A stretch of 64,000 nucleotides of DNA from VXPW01 sp965115815 (GTDB lineage Bacteria > Pseudomonadota > Alphaproteobacteria > TMED109), in assembly GCA_965115815.1 (NCBI GenBank), contig OZ220465.1, forward strand, positions 3,348,001 through 3,412,000, given 5' to 3'. The first letter of the stretch is position 1; the number at the start of each line of letters is the position of its first letter. Below, in pieces: positions 1-7,702 of the stretch. The notes under the pieces were generated by a model, which saw nothing but the letters and a program-made list of their open reading frames with translations, searched no databases and had not been told where the DNA came from. The position numbers and the translations under genes are program-made.

Positions 1-641
1 CGGCAAACCGCGGATCCGGCCATGGGCGGCGGAGGATTGCGCGCGACCCAGAACTCTCGGTCCTGCGCTCCCGTCGCTTCCGGTCGAACCGTGCGGCGTT
101 CCGGATCCGGTCCGCCGCCTGAGGCACGCTTGCCCGACACTGCGTTCGGCGCGTGCTTTGGCGTCCCGAATTCCCCTTGGTTGGGGCCCTTTCCTCCAGC
201 AACTCCGCAGGAGCTGACGCTCCCTTGTTCGCCGCCTTCCCAGGTCGTACGGCCCCATCCGACTTCTTCAAGCCGTTCGTCATAGGCTTCGGGTTTCTCC
301 TTCCCTACGCGGTCCCGCCACGATCGGCGGGACCGCTTGAAGATCTCCCAGGGTCCCAACCGAAGACGTACGGACGTGTATGGGTTCTCGGACACCGCGG
401 GGCTCGCCGGCATCTCACCCAATCGATGCCTGCGATGTTGCCTTCGGCCGATCTGAAAACCTCGGCACCCCGGATCATCGTATTTTCGGTGCTCATTAGC
501 CCCACCCATCCGCGCCGCTACCGACGCTTCGCCTGCCCCCTCGCGGGAACCGACGCACGGCTCGCGGAGAAACGCGGTTTGGTTACTCCTTCGTTCCAGG
601 GGACTCTCACCCCCTGTCTTCTGCCAGTTCGCCTGGCACAC
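1..641 (-). mobile_element. Internally deleted copy of group II intron A (left end outside window)
   Basis: Bases 1-98 match about 1605-1701, the 3' end of the intron A reverse transcriptase gene. Base 99 onward matches 2891 onward, the 5' end of the same gene. About 1.19 kb of coding sequence is therefore missing at one clean junction. The rest, to 641, matches the intron A leader almost base for base. On the minus strand the element starts with GTGTGCC at 641, as the intact copy does at 3433. It can encode no reverse transcriptase and could only move with protein supplied by another copy. Its 3' end lies beyond the window. Confidence 0.85.
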
Positions 642-1477
642 CAGATCCGGACGTGCCCGCATTCGGGCATCCGGTTCCGTACAGGACCGGTTCGCTCAAG
701 CGGTCCCGTATCCGTGCATGATCTTGGCCGTCGGCATGCCGGGCATCCTTCTCCAGGACGCCCGCCCGCAGCCATGGGTTGATCCTGCGACGGATGACAC
801 CGTCCTTGATCCACAGGTCCAGAAAGGCGCGGAGTTCCCGATGCGGGATGCTGTCGAAATCCTTCGACACCTCCGCATCGATCACCCCGCGCTTCTTCTT
901 CGCCTGCGCGGCTATCCACTGTCGTTCCGTGGACGGGTTGGAAGCTCTCAGTGTCTCTTCCACCGTTTCCCTCCAGTGGTTCGGTTCCTGCAGCACGCCC
1001 CTTCCCTCCAGCGGCACCCGGTGGACCCGGTTCCCCGCCTTCGCCGGTACTATGAGCGAGCTACGACTTCCGGTTTCCGTCTGGCCTTCGGCTCATGGGT
1101 TTCGCCAGCCGGCTCCGCAGGTTCGACCTGCGGGCAGAAACCGGATCTCCCAGGTTCCCTGGCAAGCCCTCCCGCGGCTTTGCGTCGTTCTCTGACCCCG
1201 GACGGTCCATTGCGCCTTGCCCATGCATGCGGCACTCCGGTACGGCCCCCACTGCTCGAAAGATGAAGGCACCGACATTGAGGAGTACGAGGCTCCATAG
1301 CGACGCTTCGCCGCCCGCTGTGTACGCTTCACGACGTGCGGTACCGCACGCCATGCCACACTCGCTCCCGGCTGGCGGGCTCACCTTTGCCGGGCGGGGG
1401 TCGAACCCGCAGGCTTGCGACGAAAGGTTTCAACCTACGTCATGGTTTCCCCCTCTCCAAGGCTTGGCCTGGCGCAA
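642..1477 (-). mobile_element. Internally deleted copy of group II intron B
   Basis: This is a shortened copy of the intron at 3434-5419 with both ends kept. The 5' end (TTGCGCC, minus strand) is at 1477. The domain V-like hairpin and the junction with intron A lie around 642-680. Three internal deletions are visible against the full copy: about 0.64 kb near 735, about 0.4 kb near 895, and about 0.1 kb in the 5' structured part near 1120. Both flanks have the same order as in the intact B-A pair, so this copy probably arose by tandem duplication followed by deletion. Confidence 0.82.
735..1017 (-). pseudogene. Reverse transcriptase remnant of deleted intron B
   Basis: The remnant keeps the first 40 or so residues of the intron B protein (MPLEGRGVLQE start). 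It then jumps to the segment around VIDAEVSKDFDSIPHRELRA and jumps again into the last few codons of the gene. The YADD catalytic block, the fingers and the maturase X region are all missing, so no enzyme can be made. The full-length relative is at 3488-4855. Confidence 0.85.
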
Positions 1478-3433
1478 GCCGGGTAGGAGGGGTCGTTGCC
1501 GAGCCCCTCCCCCCAGTTACGGTAGGAATGCGCATTGCTGCGCACCCCCCGCACAGATCCGGACATGGACGTTAATCCATCCGGCTCCTACCTCGAGTGC
1601 TTGACGGCAAACCGCTGGTCCGGCCATGGGTGGCGGATGGTTGCGCGCGGCCAAAGAATTTTGGTCATGCGCTCCAGCCGCTTCCAGTCGAAACGGTGGC
1701 GCTGGGAGCGGCGGCGTATCGCCCGCATCCATAGGCGTTGCAGCCTTTGGCGGAACGTGCGCAGCCACCGGGTCGCTCCCGGGACGGCGTAGTAGTTGAG
1801 CCAGCCTTGACAGACCCGCCCTAGCCACGTGCCGACCTCCCATAGGTCGTAGTGCCATCGTTTGCGAAGCACCACCCCGATGCGCGTCAAGGTCCTTGTG
1901 ACCCGTTTTGCGATCGGCTTGCGCCCAAGCCTGAAGTGTCCGGCCCGGGTCTTCGTGCAGAAGTGCCTGAAGCCCAGGAAGTCGAACGTCTCCGGCTTGC
2001 CCGCCCCGCGCTTCCGGCGGTTCGCCGTGGCGAACCGGCCGAACTCGACCAGACGGGTTTTGTCCGGATGGAGGCCGAGCCCAAAGCGCTCCAGCCTCTC
2101 CCGAACGTCGCGAAGGTAGTGCTCCGCATCCCGCTTGTACTGAAACCCGACCACGATATCGTCCGCATAGCGGACCATGATCGCTTGACCGCCCGGAGCC
2201 TTCGGACGCCATGCCTTGTGAAACCACAGATCCAACACGTAGTGCAGAAACACGTTCGCCAGACAGGGGCTGACAATCGCACCCTGTGGCGAACCCACCC
2301 CGGTGTCGCTCCATGATCCGTCGGTCATGACGCCAGCGTTCAGCCATTTGTGGATCAGGCGGATCACCCGCCTGTCGCCCATGCGGTGCTCCAGGAACTT
2401 GACCAACCAATCCCTCGGGATGGTGTCGAAGAATGCCCGGATGTCCGCATCGACAATCCAGTTGACCTTGCGCCGCTCGATCCCGAACGCCAGGGCGTCG
2501 AGAGCGTCATGCGCCCCTCGGCCCGGTCGGAACCCGTAGCTGAAGCCCAGGAACTCCACCTCAAAGATCGGTGTCAGGATCACATCCACAACTGCCTTCT
2601 GGACGATCTTGTCCTCCAGTGCAGCAATCCCGAGCGGTCGTGTCCCGCCGTCCGGCTTGGGTATCTCAACCCGCCGAACCGGCGACGCCCGGTACGCTCC
2701 TCCACGGTGCAGGCGCGAGTGCAAGTCGAGCAAACGCTCGTCCAGATCTTCGCCATAGGCCTCCCACGTCACGCCGTCGACTCCGGCCGCGGCTTCCTTC
2801 TTCAGGCCGAGCCAGGCCGACCGGAGCACCTCCGGCGTGATGTGGTGAAAGAGTGCAGTAAGACGCTCCTTCGGGTTCCTCTCTACAGCTTTCCGTATCC
2901 GGTCCGCCGCCTGTGGCACGCGTGCCCGACCCTGCGTTCGGCGCGTGCTTTGGCGTCCCGAATTCCCCTTGGTTGGGGCCCTTTCCTCCAGCAACTCCGC
3001 AGGAGCTGACGCTCCCTTGTTCGCCGCCTTCCCAGGTCGTACGGCCCCATCCGACTTCTTCAAACCGTTCGTCATAGGCTTCGGTTTTCTCCTTCCCTAC
3101 TCGGTCCCGCCTCGACCGGCGGGACAGCTTGAAGATCTCCCAGGGTCCCAACAGAAGACGTACGGACGTGTATGGGTTCTCTGACACCGCGGGGCTCGCC
3201 GGCATCTCACCAAATCGATGCCTGCGATGGTGCCTTCGGCCGATCTGAAAACCTCGGCACCCCGGATCATCGTCTTTTCGGTGCTCATTAGCCCCACCCA
3301 TCCGCACCGCTGCCGACGCTTCGCCTGCCCCCTCACGGGAGCCGACGCACGGCTCGCGGAGAAACGCGGTTTGGTTACTCCTTCGTTCCAGGGGACTTTC
3401 ACCCCCTGTCTTCTGCCAGTTCGCCTGGCACAC
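1478..3433 (-). mobile_element. Group II intron A, apparently complete
   Basis: The minus-strand 5' end reads GTGTGCCAGGC at 3433, followed by GGTGAAAGTCC-type domain I sequence. The reverse transcriptase gene lies inside. A domain V-like hairpin (GAGCCGGATG with GTCCGGATCT as partner) covers 1554-1586. It is followed by a domain VI-like stem with a GCGCAGCAATGCGC core near 1531-1548. The exact 3' splice point is uncertain between about 1478 and 1525. A stem near 1478-1520 (AGGGG/CCCCT) could be a terminator-type exon, as used by group IIC introns. The 5' end directly abuts the domain V of intron B with no exon between them. Confidence 0.75.
1588..3075 (-). CDS. ltrA: Group II intron reverse transcriptase/maturase (intron A)
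   Basis: This 495-residue multifunctional intron protein copies intron RNA into DNA and helps the intron splice. The first 80 or so residues are basic and poorly conserved. The RT domain follows, with GFRPGRGAHDAL, the VDADIRAFFDTI palm segment, the GSPQGAIVSP template-grip region and the catalytic YADD in VRYADDIVV. Thumb and X (maturase) regions follow, including the GWLNYY motif. No HNH endonuclease domain follows, as in group IIC proteins. The reading frame is intact and lies wholly inside intron A. It resembles the protein at 3488-4855 only at family level, so A and B are different introns and not recent copies. Confidence 0.93.
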   Translation of the reverse strand: MTNGLKKSDGAVRPGKAANKGASAPAELLEERAPTKGNSGRQSTRRTQGRARVPQAADRIRKAVERNPKERLTALFHHITPEVLRSAWLGLKKEAAAGVDGVTWEAYGEDLDERLLDLHSRLHRGGAYRASPVRRVEIPKPDGGTRPLGIAALEDKIVQKAVVDVILTPIFEVEFLGFSYGFRPGRGAHDALDALAFGIERRKVNWIVDADIRAFFDTIPRDWLVKFLEHRMGDRRVIRLIHKWLNAGVMTDGSWSDTGVGSPQGAIVSPCLANVFLHYVLDLWFHKAWRPKAPGGQAIMVRYADDIVVGFQYKRDAEHYLRDVRERLERFGLGLHPDKTRLVEFGRFATANRRKRGAGKPETFDFLGFRHFCTKTRAGHFRLGRKPIAKRVTRTLTRIGVVLRKRWHYDLWEVGTWLGRVCQGWLNYYAVPGATRWLRTFRQRLQRLWMRAIRRRSQRHRFDWKRLERMTKILWPRATIRHPWPDQRFAVKHSR

Positions 3434-5419
3434 CAGATCCGGACGTGCCCGCATTAGGGCATCCGGTTCCTTACAGGACAGGTTCGCTCAAGCGGTCCCG
3501 TATCCGTGCATGATCTTGGCCGTCGGCAAGGGCAAGCGGCGAAGCAGCGCGGTCATCTGGTCCCAGTTCACCCGGGCCGAACGACTGCGCCGCGACAACC
3601 ACTTTCGCCAGATTCGGATCACTTGGTAGCGGAAGCTGGCAGTTCGGGCACTGTTCCCGCTCCGGCCGTAGTAGGCGCAATGGCCTCGTATGACCCGTGC
3701 GAGATCGTTGCGCTGGTAGAGCAAGGGCGCGTGTCGATGCCGTCGGCACCACTCCCGCACCGCTCGCACCGACCGCGCCAAGCGGCCCTTGGCCGTGAGC
3801 TGGCGCAACACCGCATACTTCCATCTCGACCGCACCCAAACATGGGTGAAGCCCAGGAAGTCGAAGGTGGCGCCCGCTCCCGGATCCGGGGGCAGCTTGG
3901 CCCGAAAGTCCACGGAACGTGTCTTCTCTGCGTGCAGCCTCAGCCCGAACCGGGCCAGGCGCTGGCCGAGGACGGCCAGCACCCGTTCGCAGTCCCGCTG
4001 ATGCTCGAAGAGCAGCACGAAGTCATCCGCGTATCGCACCCGTTGGCACCGGCCCCGGAGGCGGGGCTGAACCGTCTGCTCGACCCACCGATCCAACACG
4101 TAGTGCAGGAACAGGTTGGAGAGCAGCGGCGACAGCACGCCGCCTTGCGGCGTGCCCGCTTCCGAGGTGTGCCGGACGCCCTCCTCCAGGACGCCCGCCC
4201 GCAACCATTTGTTGATCATGCGACGGAGGACACCGTCCTTGATCCGCAGGTCCAGGAAGGCGCGGAGTTCCCGATGCGGGATGCTGTCGAAATACTTCGA
4301 TACATCCGCATCGATCACCCAGCGCTTCTTCTTCTTCATGATGCCCTGGTCGATGGCGTGTAGGGCCTCCTGCGCCGATCGTCCAGGCCGGAACCCATAC
4401 GATCCCGGCACGAAGTCCGCTTCGTAGATGGGTTCCAGCAGCATGAGAATGGCTCGTTGCGCCACCTTGTCTTCCAGGGTCGGAATGCCTAGGGGCCGGA
4501 CCTCGCCGTTCCCCTTCGGGATCCAGGTCCGCCGAACCGGCGGCGCGAAGGTGCGGCACGACAGGATCCGATCCCGGAGGTCCTCCAAGTTGGCCTCCAG
4601 GTTCTTCTCGTAGTCGGCCGCGGTCACGCCGTCGATCCCGGCGGCCCCGTCCTTCCGGGTGCGACGCCAAGCCTCCCGCATCCAGTCCCCGTCGATCAGG
4701 TGGTGCACCGAGGTGAACACCCGGTCCGGGTGCTTCCTCGCCTGCGCGGCTATCCACTGTTGTTTCGTCGACGTGTTGGCAGATCGCAGTGTCTCTTCCA
4801 CCGTTTCCCTCCAGTGGTTCTGTTCCTGCAGCACGCCCCTTCCCTCCAGCGGCACCCGGTGGACCCGGTTCCCCGCCTTCGACGGTAGTATGAGCGTGCT
4901 ACGACTTCCTGTCCCCGCGTGCCCTTCGGCTCATTGGTTTCGCCAGCCGGGTCCGCACGATGCCTGCAGGTTTCGTGTTCGCTCGCGCGCTCCCGCCGCC
5001 GTGCAGGCACAGCGGCCGGCCGGGGTCTTGATTGATCACGCTGGCTATCTCCCTTTCCAGCGGTCATTCCTGCGGGCAGGAACAGGATCTCCCAGGTTCC
5101 CTGGCAAGCCATCCCGCGGCTTTGCGTCGTTCTCTGACCCCGGACGGTCCGTTGCGCCTTGCCCATGCATGCGGCACTCCGGTGCGGCCCCCACTGCTCG
5201 AAAGATGAAGGCACCGACGTTGAGGATTACGAGGCTCCATAGCGACGCTTCGCCGCCTGCTGTGTACGCTTCACGACGTGCGTTACCGCACGCCATGCCA
5301 CACTCGCTCCCGGCTGGCGGGCTCACCTTTGCCGGGCGGGGGTCGAACCCGCAGGCTTGCGACGAAAGGTTTCAACCTACGTCATGGTTTCCCCCTCTCC
5401 AGGGCTTGGCCTGGCGCAA
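3434..5419 (-). mobile_element. Group II intron B, apparently complete
   Basis: The 5' boundary is set by comparison with the deleted copy: sequence identity stops exactly after TTGCGCC (minus strand) at 5419 here and at 1477 there. The 3' part has a domain V-like hairpin (ACCGGATG paired with GTCCGGATCT) at about 3434-3470. The next base starts intron A. A long structured leader occupies 4856-5419. The 5' flank is the dispersed repeat at 5426-5697. I see no obvious domain VI after domain V. The 3' end may therefore have been lost when intron A arrived, or B's end may overlap A's start. Confidence 0.75.
3488..4855 (-). CDS. ltrA: Group II intron reverse transcriptase/maturase (intron B)
   Basis: This 455-residue RT/maturase starts MPLEGRGVLQE. 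The RT core has the SYGFRPGRSAQEAL motif, the VIDADVSKYFDSIPH palm segment, GTPQGGVLSPLL, and the catalytic YADD in VRYADDFVLLF. The X region near the C-terminus contains GHCAYYGRSGN. No endonuclease domain follows, again typical of group IIC-like proteins. The frame is open throughout. The last 15 or so residues overlap sequence close to domain V, so the gene fills nearly the whole of domain IV. The two proteins in this array could also act on the ORF-less copies at 1-1477, which is inference. Confidence 0.93.
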   Translation of the reverse strand: MPLEGRGVLQEQNHWRETVEETLRSANTSTKQQWIAAQARKHPDRVFTSVHHLIDGDWMREAWRRTRKDGAAGIDGVTAADYEKNLEANLEDLRDRILSCRTFAPPVRRTWIPKGNGEVRPLGIPTLEDKVAQRAILMLLEPIYEADFVPGSYGFRPGRSAQEALHAIDQGIMKKKKRWVIDADVSKYFDSIPHRELRAFLDLRIKDGVLRRMINKWLRAGVLEEGVRHTSEAGTPQGGVLSPLLSNLFLHYVLDRWVEQTVQPRLRGRCQRVRYADDFVLLFEHQRDCERVLAVLGQRLARFGLRLHAEKTRSVDFRAKLPPDPGAGATFDFLGFTHVWVRSRWKYAVLRQLTAKGRLARSVRAVREWCRRHRHAPLLYQRNDLARVIRGHCAYYGRSGNSARTASFRYQVIRIWRKWLSRRSRSARVNWDQMTALLRRLPLPTAKIMHGYGTA

Positions 5420-5425
5420 TCGAGC

Positions 5426-5697
5426 TTCCTGCCCTGAGGATTGGCCAGGATCCACTCCGATCCCCGCACCGAACCCCTGCAGGCAGGCTCGGTTCCCGGA
5501 AACCGGATCCGTCCGATCCCCAAGAGAGTGTGAGCGCCTGCACGTTCGGCATCGGGTCTGTGGGGATGAACAAGAAAGCGCCGTACCGATCGGACGCTCA
5601 CGCGTGCCGACACGCACCGACACGGGGCCGACACGGACCGACACGGACCGACACGGAAATCTTGCCAGAATACTATCGTCAGTTCAACGTTTCCGTA
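5426..5697. repeat. Dispersed repeat, copy 1
   Basis: The stretch from CTTCCTGCCCT to AACGTTTCCG recurs in the same orientation at 22206-22447, clearly related but diverged. Landmarks in both are CCTGCAGGCAG, CCGGATCCGTCCG and a run of GACACGGACC units. This copy has about five of the roughly 10-bp units at 5608-5657; the other has two. Intron B sits just to the left and an IS5 remnant just to the right. I see no convincing protein in any frame and do not recognise the repeat. Confidence 0.7.
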
Positions 5698-5706
5698 CTA
5701 CTAGTA

Positions 5707-6270
5707 CGCAGGGCGGAATCCCGGGGTCTTCGACCGGATGCTGGAGGCCCTGCGGGATCGGGCGCGGGAGCAGGACGGACGTTCGCAGGATCCGACTGCG
5801 GCCGCGATCGACAGCCAGTCGGTGGCCACAACGGAGAGCGGTGGGCCTGCGGGATCCGACGCGGGCAAGAAGATCCAGGGCCGCAAGCGTCACAGGACGG
5901 TGAATCCGCAAGGATCCCAGATTTCGATCGTGGTCCATGCGGCATCGGTTCAGGATCGGGACGGGGCGCCGGAGGGGATCCGGAAGAGGCGGAAGAAGGC
6001 TCCGAAGGTCACAAAACTGTGGGCGGACGGCGGGTATCAGGGCCCGAAGCGGGCCTCGGCGCGGGTCGATCTCGGATCGGGCATCGTCTTGGAGATTGTG
6101 CGCCAACCTCGGAATGTCAAGGGTTTCATCCTCCTGTATCGGCGCTGGGGGGGGGGTCGAGCGGACCTTCGCCTAGAGGTCCCGATGTCGGCGTCTGGCG
6201 AAGGACTATGAGCGCTCGCTGCCAGCTCGCTGGCCTGAGTGCAATTGGCTGCTTGCCGCTTCCTGATGCG
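5707..6270 (+). pseudogene. IS5-family transposase, N-terminally truncated and frameshifted
   Basis: The frame from about 5707 reads GVFDRMLEALRDRAREQDGR and then AAIDSQSVATTESGG, GKKIQGRKRHRTV and KLWADGGYQGPK. These are the first Asp (IDSQSV) and second Asp (ADGGYQG) blocks of IS5/IS427-type DDE transposases. The third block follows in another frame after a run of eight or nine G at 6149-6157 (VERTFA then stop, where a Trp codon is expected). The helix-turn-helix N-terminus is absent. The remnant starts at the end of the dispersed repeat. Confidence 0.85.
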
Positions 6271-6340
6271 CCGGGTGGCGCGGGCCGGATTGTGACCGGA
6301 AACCGCAAGGTCATCAAACACATATCATAGTCAGATACTT

Positions 6341-7375
6341 ATGATTCAAACTCTGACGGAAGATGTCGTCAGAGGCTCGGAGATCGAAGGCGAGATCCTT
6401 GACCGCGACCGTGTGCGATCGTCGCTCGCGCTCCGCCTCGGCCTGCCCTCCGCGGCCATGGCGCCGACCGAGCGGCGGACCGAAGGCGTCGTCGACATGA
6501 CGCTCGATACCACGGCGAATCACGGGACACTGCTGACTGCCGAAACGTTGTTCGCCTGGCAGGCCGCGCTGTTCCCGACCGGCTATTCGGGAACGCGCAA
6601 GGTACAGACAGGCGCGTGGCGGGACGATGCGGCGGGTCCGATGCAGGTCGTTTCGGAACCCGTGGGCCACCAATGGGTGCACCATCAGGTACTGCCGGCT
6701 CAAGAACTGGATGCCGAAATGCGGATGTTCCTGGATTGGTTCAATCGCCGAAGCGAGCCCGAGGGCCTGCTGCGAGCCGGCCTCGCGCATCTGTGGTTCG
6801 TGACCATCCACCCGTTCGAGGACGGCAACGGACACATCGCGCGCGCGGTCACCGATCAGGCGCTTGCGCCGTCGGAGAATTCCAGACAACGCTTCTACAG
6901 CATGTCGAGCCAGATCCGGAAAGAGCGCTCCGACTACTACGATGCGCTCGAAAGCGCACAGAAAGGCACGGTCGACATCACCGACTGGCTGGTCTGGTTC
7001 CTCGGCTGTTTTTCGCGCACGATCGATGGTGCCGAATCGGTCTGCGCAGACGTTCTGCGCAGACCGATTTCTGGCGGCTCCACGCCCGCCAACCCTTCCA
7101 CGAACGCCAGACGGCGGTCCGCAACAGGTTTCTTGGTGGATTTCAAGGAAAGCTGACGGCAAGGAAATGGGCCGGTAATCACCAAATGTTCCATACCGGC
7201 GGCGCAACGCGACATCAATGCACGGATCAAGCACGGAGCTCTTCGCCGCACTCCCGGCGGCAGCAAGAATACGAGCCACGCTCTGGTAACGACGGCATTG
7301 AGCGGGCCCGCCGGTTGCGGACCGTCATGCGTCACGGCGGCAATCCGCCATGAACCGACCGGCCGGACCGCCTGA
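6341..7375 (+). pseudogene. Fic-family AMP transferase, truncated and frameshifted
   Basis: Fic proteins transfer AMP from ATP to protein side chains. The catalytic motif is intact: HPFEDGNGHIAR (consensus HPFxxGNGRxxR) near residue 154. The N-terminus begins at a point equivalent to the TEDVVRGSEIEGE segment, so about 60-70 residues of the usual first domain are missing. The gene then breaks twice. The frame shifts first at a perfect hairpin (7035-7069), after which the homologous sequence continues as DFWRLHARQPFHERQ. A second shift at about 7170 leads to RDINARIKHGALRRTPGGS and a stop at 7373-7375. This winged-helix-like tail is normal for the family. The open frame alone ends at 7156 with an unrelated tail. 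Confidence 0.82.
7035..7069. repeat. Perfect hairpin at the fic frameshift
   Basis: Two 16-base arms (AATCGGTCTGCGCAGA and its exact complement) are separated by three bases. The hairpin lies exactly where the Fic reading frame breaks. Perfect quasi-palindromes of this kind are typical products of template switching during replication. Confidence 0.85.
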
Positions 7376-7702
7376 CGACCCGCCCGGTTCCCGATCGCGA
7401 CCCGGCGAAGGACGCCCCGCCGAACCGGGATGCGAGGGGATGCCGTTGCCGCCGTACCTGTTTCGGCCGCGCGCCTGACGGGCGACGGAGCGCAAGCGGG
7501 CCGGCCGCGGCGTTTCGCAGGTTTCGGCCACGCGCCTGACGGGCGACGCGGTGATTCCGGGCCTTGATCCGACCTCCGGTGCAATCCGGTTACGATGGCG
7601 GCCGGACCATCGGCCCCGCTCGCGGCGTGCGGGGAGAGGAGAGTCCTGCGAGCACCACGGGCCCGGACCTGCGTCGAGCGCCCGCAACCCGGCGAGGACT
7701 TC
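7376..7702. other. Non-coding gap before acs with a duplicated 28-base motif
   Basis: No gene is recognisable. The motif GTTTCGGCC(G/A)CGCGCCTGACG and the bases after it occur twice, near 7459 and 7520, in direct orientation. The acs promoter probably lies to the right of them, but no clear -35/-10 pair is visible. Confidence 0.5.

Noticed and set aside
5330..5365. A tRNA T-arm-like sequence (GGGTTCGACCCCC, read on the minus strand)
   Set aside because: There is no anticodon or D arm at the right distance. The same sequence occurs in both copies of intron B and belongs to its structured leader.
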